DNA of 26,172 nucleotides from an uncultured Opitutales bacterium (lineage in GTDB: Bacteria; Verrucomicrobiota; Verrucomicrobiia; Opitutales; Intestinicryptomonadaceae). The stretch spans positions 1 through 26,172 of the forward strand of contig URDC01000025.1 of NCBI GenBank assembly GCA_900546565.1. Reading direction: 5' to 3'. This document shows positions 1 to 7,713 of this stretch, piece after piece. Numbering within the stretch: position 1 is the stretch's first letter; every line of letters begins with the position of its first letter. The position numbers were made by a program, and so were the translations under genes. The notes beneath the pieces were generated by a model that worked only from the letters and a program-made list of their open reading frames with translations, searched no databases and had not been told where the DNA came from.

Positions 1-60
1 ATTCAAGGAGGGATAGTGCTAATGCACAGACCTCCCGAGGAAACCGTCTTTTAGCCGTGA

Positions 61-157
61 GTGCGCCTCTGAGTCGAATCTAAAAAAACAAAAAAAAGAA
101 GTTCCGAATGGAACTTCTTTCAGCATTATAAAAAATAAATTCGACTCAGAGGCGCAC
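61..157. repeat. 19-bp perfect inverted repeat enclosing a terminator
   Basis: The arms 61-79 and 139-157 are perfect reverse complements. The right arm contains the last codons of the minus-strand DUF2147-like gene (V-R-L-stop), so the left arm is an inverted copy of that gene end. The 59-base interior carries an independent terminator hairpin at 95-120. The similarity does not extend past the arms on either side. The function is unknown; an inverted-duplication scar and a large cruciform are both possible. Confidence 0.8.
95..120 (-). terminator. Rho-independent terminator of the DUF2147-like gene
   Basis: An 11-bp perfect stem (95-105 with 110-120) closes a GAAT tetraloop. On the minus strand it is followed by a long T-rich run (A-rich at 80-97 on the plus strand), so it terminates the minus-strand gene that stops at 146. 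On the plus strand only three T follow, so termination in that direction would be weak. Confidence 0.85.
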
Positions 158-766
158 GTCCTCGCCCGTTTTAGGCCAGTATTGGTTGACGCCGAAGATA
201 AGCAACTCTCCGCGGACAACGAGCACATTCCTGCGGGCGTCAAACCAAACTTCGCAGTCGTAAGTCTTGCCCGAGTCGGGGTCGACTACCTTGCCCGCAA
301 AACGCGACCGTTGCGCGTTCGGAATAAGCGAGTGGATAAAGTCGTAGCCGCAAAGAAACGGGTGTCCGTTGATTTTCTTTGCGCGTTCCTTCGGGGCGGC
401 TTCGGTGTCGTCGATTTTGCCGTTGTGGTAAATCGCAATCATCTTCGCGGCGGCAGTGCCGTCGGATTTTTTATAAAATAAAACAATGCTTTGCGGCGCG
501 TCGGGATTTTCGTCGTCGGGAATCGACCATTTCCCGAAAATGTCGAGCGCGTTGGCGTTCGCGGAGATACCGCCGGCAGCTGCATTCGCGCCGGTTGAGC
601 CGTTTCCGCCGAGCTGCGCGCTCTTCTCGGGAACGGATACCACGTGGGTTCCCTTTCGGATAAAACGCTTTTCGGCGGCATTTGCGCAAACCGAAAAACA
701 CAGCGCGCCGAACGCGCAAAAAACGGCCGCCGCCAACCTCGCATTGAAAAAATTTCCGATACTCAT
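146..766 (-). CDS. Exported DUF2147-like protein
   Basis: I recognise this as a probable DUF2147-family secreted protein, a family of unknown function. A hydrophobic signal peptide starts at the chosen Met (MSIGNFF..., core LAAAVFCAFGALCFSVCANA, cleavage probably after ANA-A). A low-complexity Gly/Ala/Ser linker follows. The C-terminal domain begins near DIFGKWSIPDDE and ends with the family-like pattern of a glycine-rich beta strand plus aromatic residue (VRGELLIFGVNQYWP). The frame stays open to a TTG-type start region at 835, but that adds 23 unlikely residues before the signal peptide and would collide with the leader of the divergent carbonic-anhydrase-like gene. A TATAAT lies directly against the ATG (767-772, minus strand). 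A TTGCAC/TATCCT pair further upstream is an alternative promoter. The family call is moderate; the export call is strong. Confidence 0.7.
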   Translation of the reverse strand: MSIGNFFNARLAAAVFCAFGALCFSVCANAAEKRFIRKGTHVVSVPEKSAQLGGNGSTGANAAAGGISANANALDIFGKWSIPDDENPDAPQSIVLFYKKSDGTAAAKMIAIYHNGKIDDTEAAPKERAKKINGHPFLCGYDFIHSLIPNAQRSRFAGKVVDPDSGKTYDCEVWFDARRNVLVVRGELLIFGVNQYWPKTGEDVRL

Positions 767-863
767 ATTATAACAAAAAGCGTTACAGGATAAAACGGGC
801 GTAGAATTCCGTGCAAGATTTTTATTGAAAAACACGCGGAAAACTCCGATATTCCAACCCCGT

Positions 864-1394
864 ATGACTTTGGAAGAACGACTCGAAAAATACCTCGGCG
901 CAACCCCGTCAGTCGACGAGACCGCCTATGTCAGCAAACACGCCGTCCTCATCGGCGACGTCCGCATAGCCAAGAACGCCAGCGTTTGGCCTGGGTGCGT
1001 TCTGCGCGCCGACATCAACACAATCGAGCTCGGCGAAAACTCGAATCTGCAAGACGGCGTAATGGTTCACCTTGCCGACGATGCAGGCGTGAAAGTCGGC
1101 AAAAACGTAACTGTGGGTCACGGTGCAATCCTGCACGCGTGCGATGTCGGCGACGGCTGCCTTATCGGAATGGGCGCAATCATCCTCGACAAGGCGGTAA
1201 TCGGCAGAGGCTCAATCGTCGGCGCGGGCGCGTTGGTGACGAAGAACACGGTAGTTCCCGAGGGGTCGCTCGTCTTGGGCGCGCCCGCAAAAGTCGTCAA
1301 GCAACTCGACGCCGCCACGCGGGAAGGGCTTGAACATTGGTCTAAAAAATACGTCGTTTTGGCGCAGGCGAACAAAAAGGCGGAGTCGAAATGA
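864..1394 (+). CDS. Gamma-carbonic anhydrase family protein (left-handed beta-helix)
   Basis: The 176-residue product has the length and hexapeptide-repeat pattern of the gamma-CA/YrdA/PaaY family of left-handed beta-helix trimers. The three zinc-ligand histidines are visible at His69 (VMVHL), His86 and His91 (VGHGAILH), and the C-terminus has the usual G-A-P-A-K-V segment followed by a helix. Family members are either true carbonic anhydrases or acyltransferase-like proteins of unknown substrate, and the sequence does not decide between them. The ATG at 864 is preferred; an in-frame TTG at 825 would add 13 atypical residues. The stop overlaps the start of trmB by 4 bases (ATGA), so the two are translationally coupled. 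Confidence 0.85.
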   Translation: MTLEERLEKYLGATPSVDETAYVSKHAVLIGDVRIAKNASVWPGCVLRADINTIELGENSNLQDGVMVHLADDAGVKVGKNVTVGHGAILHACDVGDGCLIGMGAIILDKAVIGRGSIVGAGALVTKNTVVPEGSLVLGAPAKVVKQLDAATREGLEHWSKKYVVLAQANKKAESK

Positions 1395-1975
1395 GCCTTG
1401 AAGAAGCCCTCGAAAAGCGCAATCTGCGCATAAAAAAAATCGCCGAAGAGTGTGCCGAAATCTTCGCGAGAACAAAACATATCACGCTTGAAATTGGCTG
1501 CGGCAAGGGGCATTACCTGAGCGCGTACGCCGCCGCATTCCCGCAGGAGACCTGCGTCGGCATAGACCTGATTTCCGAACGCGTGCGCGACTCGCAACGC
1601 CGCGCCAAAAACCGCGATGCTTTGAATGCCTTTTTCTTCAAGGCCGAGGCTTCCGAGTTTTTGGAGGCACTTCCGCGCGACGCCGTCTTGGATAAAATCT
1701 TCATTTTCTTCCCTGACCCGTGGCCGAAGGAACGCCACCACAAACGCCGACTTATGCAGACCGCATTTCTGGATTATCTACGCCAGTTCGCCCACGCGGG
1801 TTCGCGTCTGTATTTCAGAACCGACCACGAAGAGTATTTCGAGGCGACCCGCGCGGTTGTAGAAGAAAATTCCAGTTGGCGGCTTTTGCCCGACAACGCA
1901 TTGCCCTTCGAGGAAGTCTCGCAGTTTCAGCGCATTTTGAAGACATATCAAACCCTCGCGGCGGAGGCAAAATAA
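1391..1975 (+). CDS. trmB: tRNA (guanine-N7)-methyltransferase
   Basis: TrmB makes m7G46 in the variable loop of tRNAs, using SAM, in the cytoplasm. The 194-residue protein shows the SAM-binding motif EIGCGKGHYL (34-43), an acidic residue after strand 2 (GIDL), and the diagnostic TrmB signature FPDPWPKERHHKRRL (107-121). The length is slightly short of E. coli TrmB because there is no N-terminal extension. The gene overlaps the upstream carbonic-anhydrase-like gene by ATGA, so it is in the same operon. The SAM it uses is made by MetK at the other end of the window. Confidence 0.95.
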   Translation: MSLEEALEKRNLRIKKIAEECAEIFARTKHITLEIGCGKGHYLSAYAAAFPQETCVGIDLISERVRDSQRRAKNRDALNAFFFKAEASEFLEALPRDAVLDKIFIFFPDPWPKERHHKRRLMQTAFLDYLRQFAHAGSRLYFRTDHEEYFEATRAVVEENSSWRLLPDNALPFEEVSQFQRILKTYQTLAAEAK

Positions 1976-2036
1976 TCCGAGCCCCGATGCGGTTTTTTTG
2001 TTGAAAAAATTCCCAAACGTGCAATAGTCGCTGGCG

Positions 2037-2999
2037 ATGAAAGACGATTTCGCTACATCTTCCGATGGGCTTTTCAGTGCGATTGTTCCGTGTAAAAACG
2101 AGGCGGAAACCGTCGGACTTTTCTACGGCGAATTTTCGCGGGTCATGCGCGAATTAGGCCGCGAAAACTTCGAAATAATCTTCGTCGAGGACGGTTCGAC
2201 CGACGCCACTCTCGACGCAGTAAAAAAACTTTCCACCCAAGACCCGCGCGTAAAATACATATCGTTTTCGCGTAATTTCGGCAAAGAAGCGGCAATGCTT
2301 GCGGGTTTCGAGGCCGCCCGCGGCGAGTTTGCCGCAGTTATGGACGCCGACTTGCAGGATCCTCCCGAGCTTTTGAAGGAGATGTTCGCGCAAATCGCCG
2401 ATTGCGATTGCGTTGCCGCCCGCCGCATCACCCGCGACGGCGAGCCGCCCGTGCGCTCGCTTTTTTCGCGACTGTTTTACGGGCTGATGAACGCTTTCTC
2501 GCGCCTGAAATTCCGTCAGGGCGCGCGCGATTTCCGCCTTATGCGCCGCCGAGTAGTCGCGCAAATTCTGCGCTTGGGCGAGTATAACCGCTTCACGAAG
2601 GGCATTTACGAGTGGGTCGGCTTTAAAACAAAGTGGATTGAGTTTGAAAACCGCCCACGCGTAGCGGGCAAAACAAATTGGTCGTTTTTGGGGCTTGCGA
2701 TGTATTCGCTCGAAGCGTTCACCTCGTTTTCGGCGGCTCCGCTCGCGCTCGCATCGCTGCTGGGTTTGGGTTTTTGCGCATTTTCCGCGCTCGCAATAGT
2801 CGTCCTTTCCGTTCGCCAGTTGATTTTCCACAATTCGGCATTCGGGTGGACTTCAATGGTCTGCATTCTGTTTTTTCTGAGCGGATTGCAACTTTTCTGC
2901 TTGGGCGTTTTAGGGCAGTATGTCTCGAAAATCTATCTCGAAACAAAACGCCGTCCGCATTATATAATAGAGGAAAGCAACATCGACGGCACAAACTGA
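2037..2999 (+). CDS. GT2 family glycosyltransferase, GtrB/DPM1-like membrane protein
   Basis: This 320-residue protein has a GT-A family 2 domain: IVPCKNEAE near 16-24, VEDGSTD (50-56), SRNFGKEAAM (78-87) and the nucleotide-sugar/metal motif DADLQDPPE (103-111). Two hydrophobic segments (about 233-260 and 271-297) place the C-terminus in the membrane, and the tail is basic. This is the architecture of GtrB, ArnC and YkcC-type enzymes that transfer a sugar from a nucleotide donor to polyprenyl phosphate. The sugar cannot be read from the sequence. It starts 61 bases after trmB and could be co-transcribed. No gene for a partner flippase or acceptor transferase is adjacent. The following 169 bases are C-rich and hold no gene I can support. 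Confidence 0.9.
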   Translation: MKDDFATSSDGLFSAIVPCKNEAETVGLFYGEFSRVMRELGRENFEIIFVEDGSTDATLDAVKKLSTQDPRVKYISFSRNFGKEAAMLAGFEAARGEFAAVMDADLQDPPELLKEMFAQIADCDCVAARRITRDGEPPVRSLFSRLFYGLMNAFSRLKFRQGARDFRLMRRRVVAQILRLGEYNRFTKGIYEWVGFKTKWIEFENRPRVAGKTNWSFLGLAMYSLEAFTSFSAAPLALASLLGLGFCAFSALAIVVLSVRQLIFHNSAFGWTSMVCILFFLSGLQLFCLGVLGQYVSKIYLETKRRPHYIIEESNIDGTN

Positions 3000-3168
3000 T
3001 TTTTCTTCGCCCGGGCAAATCCCGTTTTGCCGACGAACGCGACGCCGCGCCCGCGCGCCATATTCGCCCCGCAAATGCGCGCTTTTTGCAAAAAATTCCG
3101 CGCGACCGAGCCGCGCTTTTTGCTCGACAAACGCGGACAAATGTCGGATTTTCTTCGCAGGGTTTTCA

Positions 3169-3660
3169 ATGAAAGACAAGCGCAATAAAGTGATATTTGT
3201 TTGCACGGGCAACATCTGCCGCTCCCCCATGGGCGAGGCGTTGCTCAAAGAGGCAATCGCCAAAGACGGCGACGCCGCGTTGTCGGAACTCGAAGTTATG
3301 TCGGCGGGCACGTCGACCGTCGACGGAATGCCGCCGAGCGCGAATTCCGCCGCGGCGTTGCGCCGAATCGACATCGACATTTCCGACTACCGCTCGACAT
3401 CGCTGAAACAGTCGGACGTCGACGGGGCGTTCGCGATTTTCGCAATGGGGCAGTCGCATATCGACATAATGAAACTGCACTACCGCAATCTTCCGCCGCG
3501 CGTCTTCACCGTTTTGCAAATGGTGCCGTCGTCGCGCGTAAAGGACGTCCCCGACCCATACGGCGGCGACTTGGACGAATACCTCGACACCCGCGACAAC
3601 ATCGCCCTCACAATTCCCCACATCTTACAATATCTGAAAAATGAGCTTAAAAAATCTTAG
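3169..3660 (+). CDS. Low-molecular-weight protein phosphatase (YwlE/Wzb family)
   Basis: This cytosolic phosphatase has the P-loop CTGNICRS with nucleophile Cys12 and Arg18, and the general-acid loop DPYGG with Asp129. The length (163 residues) is normal. B. subtilis YwlE, a protein-arginine phosphatase, has Thr in the P-loop position where this protein has Ile16; Ile is the residue of tyrosine-specific members, so phosphotyrosine specificity is more likely. The gene overlaps rpiB by 20 bases, and glyA follows. This order matches the ywlE-ywlF region of Bacillus. Function in EPS regulation is possible, but there is no tyrosine kinase nearby. Confidence 0.9.
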   Translation: MKDKRNKVIFVCTGNICRSPMGEALLKEAIAKDGDAALSELEVMSAGTSTVDGMPPSANSAAALRRIDIDISDYRSTSLKQSDVDGAFAIFAMGQSHIDIMKLHYRNLPPRVFTVLQMVPSSRVKDVPDPYGGDLDEYLDTRDNIALTIPHILQYLKNELKKS

Positions 3661-4090
3661 CATAGGCTGCGATCACGGCGGCTTCGAAATGAAACAAGCC
3701 CTCAAAAAACTCCTCACCGAAAACGGTTTTGCCGTTTCCGACAAGGGTTGCTTTTCGACCGAAAGCGTCGACTATCCCGACTACGCAAAGGCGGTTTGCG
3801 ACGACGTCAACAGCGGCGCGGCGCAGTTCGGCGTTCTCGTGTGCACTTCGGGAATCGGAATGTCGATAGCCGCAAACAAAGTGCGCGGAATCCGCGCTGC
3901 CCTTTGTCTTTCGACCGACGCGGGCAAATTCTCGCGTCTGCACAACAACGCGAACGTCTGCTGCCTCGGCGCGAAATACCTCGACGCCGCCGCGGCGTTC
4001 GAAATCGTGCGCACATTCGCCGAAACCCAGTTCGAGGGCGGCCGCCACGAACGCCGCGTCGCGAAATTTATGGAGTTCGAAAACCTCTAA
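3641..4090 (+). CDS. rpiB: Ribose-5-phosphate isomerase B
   Basis: RpiB interconverts ribose-5-phosphate and ribulose-5-phosphate in the pentose phosphate pathway. The 149 residues show the family signatures IGCDHGGFEMK (Asp11, His12), VDYPDYA (43-49), the catalytic-cysteine loop VCTSGIGMSIAANK with Cys68, and SRLHNNANVCCLGAK. The usual CGTG is CTSG here, a mild deviation in the anion-hole loop. The ATG lies inside the end of the phosphatase gene (20-base overlap), so translation is coupled. LacA/RpiB-related allose-6-phosphate isomerases share the fold, but the glyA neighbourhood favours RpiB. Confidence 0.93.
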   Translation: MSLKNLSIGCDHGGFEMKQALKKLLTENGFAVSDKGCFSTESVDYPDYAKAVCDDVNSGAAQFGVLVCTSGIGMSIAANKVRGIRAALCLSTDAGKFSRLHNNANVCCLGAKYLDAAAAFEIVRTFAETQFEGGRHERRVAKFMEFENL

Positions 4091-4189
4091 AAAACCCCTA
4101 AAATTTTTGTTGCAAAAAAACGCCGAAAATCAGAGTCTTTTCCGCAGTTTTTCAAAGCGCAACGCAAACATAAACAAACCGTTTTTATT

Positions 4190-5449
4190 ATGAACAAAGG
4201 TATTCAAGCAGCCCCCCTCAAAGACGTCGACAACGCTGTTTTTGAGGCAATCAACAACGAAACGAAACGCCAGCAGACGCATATCGAGCTTATCGCATCG
4301 GAAAACTTCGTCATTCCCGCAGTGATGGAGGCAATGGGTTCGACACTCACAAACAAATACGCCGAAGGCTACCCAGCCAAGCGTTATTACGGCGGTTGCG
4401 AGTGTGTCGACGTCGTCGAGCAGTTGGCAATCGACCGCGCCAAAAAACTCTTCGGCGCGGAGCACGTCAACGTCCAGCCGCACTCGGGCACGCAGGCAAA
4501 CGTAGCCGTCTATTTGGCGGTGCTCAAACCCGGCGATACCATTTTGTCGATGTCGCTCGAAGAGGGCGGTCACCTCTCGCACGGACACCCCAAGAACATT
4601 TCGGGCGAAACCTACAATATCGTAAGCTACGGCGTCGACCCCACGACGGGCAGAATCGACTACGACAAGCTCGAACAGCAGGCGATGGAATGCAAGCCCA
4701 AGCTTCTGCTTATGGGTGCTTCGGCATACCCGCGCGAAATCGACTTCAAGCGCGGCGCGGAAATCGCGCAGAAGTGCGGGGCAATGTTTATGGCCGACAT
4801 CGCGCACATCGCGGGCTTGGTTGCCGCGGGCGTCCACCCGTCGCCCGTTCCCTATTGCGATTTCGTCACGACCACGACGCACAAAACTTTGCGCGGCCCC
4901 CGCGGCGGCATTATTATGTGCAGGGAAAAATACGCCAAGGCAATCGACAGCGCGATTTTCCCGGGCACGCAGGGCGGCCCGCTTATGCACGTCATCGCGG
5001 CGAAGGCGGTTTGCTTCGGCGAGGCTCTGAAAGATTCCTATAAAGAATACCAGCGGCAGATTGCCAAGAACGCCAAGGCTTTGGCGGCGGCGTTGACAGC
5101 GCGCGGCTTCGGACTCGTTTCGGGCGGAACTGACAACCACCTCATCTTAATCGACCTGCGCAAGAGCCACCCCGACCTCACGGGCAAGGACGCCCAGAAC
5201 GCGCTCGACCGCGCCAACATCACTACGAACAAGAACACCGTCCCCGGTGAAACGCGCTCGCCGTTCAAGGCAAGCGGAATCCGCCTCGGCACGCCGGCGG
5301 TCACAAGCCGAGGATTTGTCGAAGCCGACATGGAGCAGATTGCGGAGGCTATTTCTCTGGTGCTCAACGCGCCCGAAGACGAAGCCGCAATCGCCAAGGC
5401 AAAGGCAATCGCCGAATCGCTCTGCAAAAAGTATCCGCTTCCCTACTAA
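4190..5449 (+). CDS. glyA: Serine hydroxymethyltransferase
   Basis: This PLP enzyme converts serine plus tetrahydrofolate to glycine plus 5,10-methylene-THF. The 419-residue length is typical. Clear signatures are LIASENF (34-40), KYAEGYPAKRYYGG (56-69), the PLP-phosphate loop HSGTQAN (98-104), ADIAHIAGL, and the PLP lysine Lys232 in TTTTHKTLRGPRGG. It lies 99 bases after rpiB with an A-rich leader and no strong SD, and ends at a good terminator (5494-5536). With metK and ahcY elsewhere in the window it supplies the one-carbon/methyl cycle. Confidence 0.97.
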   Translation: MNKGIQAAPLKDVDNAVFEAINNETKRQQTHIELIASENFVIPAVMEAMGSTLTNKYAEGYPAKRYYGGCECVDVVEQLAIDRAKKLFGAEHVNVQPHSGTQANVAVYLAVLKPGDTILSMSLEEGGHLSHGHPKNISGETYNIVSYGVDPTTGRIDYDKLEQQAMECKPKLLLMGASAYPREIDFKRGAEIAQKCGAMFMADIAHIAGLVAAGVHPSPVPYCDFVTTTTHKTLRGPRGGIIMCREKYAKAIDSAIFPGTQGGPLMHVIAAKAVCFGEALKDSYKEYQRQIAKNAKALAAALTARGFGLVSGGTDNHLILIDLRKSHPDLTGKDAQNALDRANITTNKNTVPGETRSPFKASGIRLGTPAVTSRGFVEADMEQIAEAISLVLNAPEDEAAIAKAKAIAESLCKKYPLPY

Positions 5450-5493
5450 GGCGGAAAACCTGCGCGGATAACGCACGCCGCGCACATTTCAAC

Positions 5494-5536
5494 AAAACGG
5501 GGCGCGTTCGGTATCTGCCGGCGTTCCCCGTTTTTT
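5494..5536 (+). terminator. Rho-independent terminator after glyA
   Basis: A 9-bp perfect stem (AAAACGGGG at 5494-5502, partner at 5526-5534) closes a 23-base loop that has a smaller internal pairing. It is followed by a run of six T ending at 5536. Confidence 0.8.
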
Positions 5537-5574
5537 ATTCCGCACGCAAAAAATAATTCCTATCACAAAAAATT

Positions 5575-7527
5575 ATGGACAAAATTTCGGAACTCAAAAA
5601 TCTGCTCGCCGACGCCAAGGCGTCGGGAAAACTCCTGCCAAGCTCGGCGCAAAACCTCGAAGCGTGGCTCGCCGACAACTTCCTGCCCGCGTGGGCAATC
5701 GACGCGCTTACGGAACTGTTTCAAAAGCGCGAGTTCGACGAACTCAACGACCGCTTTTTCAAGCCGCTTTCCTTCGGCACGGGCGGAATGCGCGGGCGCA
5801 CAATCGGCAAAGTCAGCGCGTCGGCGGAACTCGGCAAAGTTTCCGAGCTCGGCACGCCCGAGCACGCCGCCGCGGGCGCGAATAATATGAACGACTTTAC
5901 CGTAGCCCGCGCCACGGCGGGGCTTTTCAGTTATTGCGCAAAATATCTCAAAAACGCGGGCGCGGCGCAGACGCCGTCGCTGGTAATCGCCCACGATGTC
6001 CGCCACTTCTCGCGCCACTTCTGCGAGCTTTCGGCGTCGGTCTGGCGCAAGCTCGGCGGCGAGGTCTACATCTTCGACGGCGCGCGCTCGACCCCCCAGC
6101 TTTCCTTCACCGTCCGCCACCTCAAAACGACCGCGGGCATAGTCATAACCGCATCCCACAACCCCGCCCACGACAACGGCTATAAAGTCTATTTCGGCGA
6201 CGGTGCGCAGGTCATCAGCCCGCACGCCGAGGGCATAGTCGCGGAAGTCGCAGGCGTTCCGTGGAAGAGCGTCGACGCGCTTTTGACGGTCGATTTAAAC
6301 GGCGTCAAAACCGTCGAAAAATCCGCCGAGGACGCCTACGTCAAGTCGATTGAAAACTGCGTAGTCGACAAAGACGTAATGGCGGCAAACAAACCGAAAA
6401 TCGTCTACACCGCAGTCCACGGCACGGGAGCCGCACTTTGCCCCACCGTTATGCGCCACTTCGGGCTCGACCCGATTCTCGTCGACGCCCAAATGGTTAT
6501 GGACCCGCGCTTCCCGACCGTAAAACAGCCCAACCCCGAATACGCCGAAACGCTTTCGATGGGTATCGAAAAGATGAAGGCCACGGGCGCGGACTGCCTT
6601 ATGGCGACCGACCCCGACGCCGACCGAATGGGCGTTGCAATCAAAACGCGCTCGGGCGAAATCCGTCTGCTTACGGGCAATATGATTGGCTCGCTGCTCT
6701 CGGAATACCGCATTGCGCAAATGAAGGCGAAGGGGATAATCAAAGACCCCGCCAAATGCACGCTAATCAAAACGTTCGTCACAAGCCCGCTTCAAGACAA
6801 AATCGCGGCAAGCCACGGGCTTAAATGCATAAACACCCTCACGGGCTTCAAGTGGATTGGCGGACGCCTGACGATGTATGAGGGCATTCTCAACGCCGCC
6901 CTCGGCAGGGATTGCTCCTGCCTGCCGTATCTCGAACGCGCCGAGCTGCTGCAAAAACACAGCACCTTCTTCGTCTTCGGCGGAGAGGAAAGCTACGGAT
7001 ACCTCGGCACCGATTCCGTCCGCGACAAGGACGCCAACGCCGCCGTTATTATGTTCAGCGAAATGATGGCGTATCTTGCCTCGCGCGGCAAGACTGTCGA
7101 CGAATATCTCGACGAAATCTACCTCAAATGCGGCTACTATCTCGAAGACCTCAAAAGCATCTACCGCGAGGGCGCAAGCGGCGCGGCGGAAATACAGTCT
7201 TTCCTCAAAAAGCTCGACGAATCGCCGATGGCGGAAGTAGGCGGCGTGAAAGTCGCAAAGGCGGTTAACTTCGCCAAGGACGAAATCAAAGACGCCGACG
7301 GGCAGCTTGTCCCCAAGGAAAAGTTCTTCTTCTATACACTCGAAAACGGATACAGCTTCGCAATCCGCGCGAGCGGCACCGAGCCGAAAATCAAATTCTA
7401 CGCCTTCGCGCTCGAAAAAGCCTCCGACGCCGCGCAACTTGTTTCGGCAAAACAGACCGCCCGCGAACGCCTGACGGCAATGCTCGAAGACTTGGAGAAA
7501 ATCTTCCTATCAAGTATTGTTAAATAA
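5575..7527 (+). CDS. Alpha-D-phosphohexomutase (phosphoglucomutase/phosphomannomutase)
   Basis: This cytosolic enzyme isomerises hexose 1- and 6-phosphates. All four active-site loops are present: phosphoserine loop TASHNP (192-197, Ser194), metal loop DPDADRMG (346-353), sugar loop GGEESYGY (469-476) and phosphate loop RASGTEPK (598-605). At 650 residues it is longer than B. subtilis PgcA-type enzymes and has an N-terminal helical extension (1-65) as in the PGM2/PgcA branch. Whether glucose-, mannose- or another sugar phosphate is the main substrate cannot be fixed. It is transcribed alone, between two terminators. Confidence 0.93.
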   Translation: MDKISELKNLLADAKASGKLLPSSAQNLEAWLADNFLPAWAIDALTELFQKREFDELNDRFFKPLSFGTGGMRGRTIGKVSASAELGKVSELGTPEHAAAGANNMNDFTVARATAGLFSYCAKYLKNAGAAQTPSLVIAHDVRHFSRHFCELSASVWRKLGGEVYIFDGARSTPQLSFTVRHLKTTAGIVITASHNPAHDNGYKVYFGDGAQVISPHAEGIVAEVAGVPWKSVDALLTVDLNGVKTVEKSAEDAYVKSIENCVVDKDVMAANKPKIVYTAVHGTGAALCPTVMRHFGLDPILVDAQMVMDPRFPTVKQPNPEYAETLSMGIEKMKATGADCLMATDPDADRMGVAIKTRSGEIRLLTGNMIGSLLSEYRIAQMKAKGIIKDPAKCTLIKTFVTSPLQDKIAASHGLKCINTLTGFKWIGGRLTMYEGILNAALGRDCSCLPYLERAELLQKHSTFFVFGGEESYGYLGTDSVRDKDANAAVIMFSEMMAYLASRGKTVDEYLDEIYLKCGYYLEDLKSIYREGASGAAEIQSFLKKLDESPMAEVGGVKVAKAVNFAKDEIKDADGQLVPKEKFFFYTLENGYSFAIRASGTEPKIKFYAFALEKASDAAQLVSAKQTARERLTAMLEDLEKIFLSSIVK

Positions 7528-7551
7528 CAATAAAAAACAATGCAAAATGCT

Positions 7552-7583
7552 AAAAAGCCCCAGCCGCAAGCGGGGCTTTTTTT
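7552..7583 (+). terminator. Rho-independent terminator after the phosphohexomutase
   Basis: A 10-bp perfect stem (AAAAAGCCCC at 7552-7561, partner 7572-7581) closes a 10-base loop and continues into seven T. The A-run on the 5' side would let it work for the opposite strand too. Confidence 0.9.
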
Positions 7584-7677
7584 GTATCCGCATTTTGCAG
7601 CACACGCGCCAATTCACACAAGTCCGCGCAACCTCCACGCATTTTCCGCAATCCCAACCTAAATTTCGGGGATAATC

Positions 7678-7705
7678 TTGACAGGCAAAATCGGCATATT
7701 ATCAT
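7678..7705 (+). promoter_or_regulatory. Sigma-70-type promoter of the transglutaminase-like gene
   Basis: A perfect TTGACA (7678-7683) is followed after 16 bases by TATCAT (7700-7705, five of six consensus bases). The predicted start of transcription, about 7711-7713, lies one to three bases before the ATG at 7714. The message would therefore be leaderless or nearly so. The open frame formally extends back to the TTG inside the -35 box, which is not a start codon in this reading. Confidence 0.75.
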
Positions 7706-7713
7706 TTCTGCAT

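Noticed and set aside
1..54. Open frame at the left edge ending IQGGIVLMHRPPEETVF-stop, possible C-terminus of an upstream gene
   Set aside because: Only 17 residues are visible and no family pattern is recognisable; the following terminator has its T-run mainly for the other strand.
4130..5140. 336-residue minus-strand open frame
   Set aside because: Antisense of glyA, whose family motifs are unambiguous.
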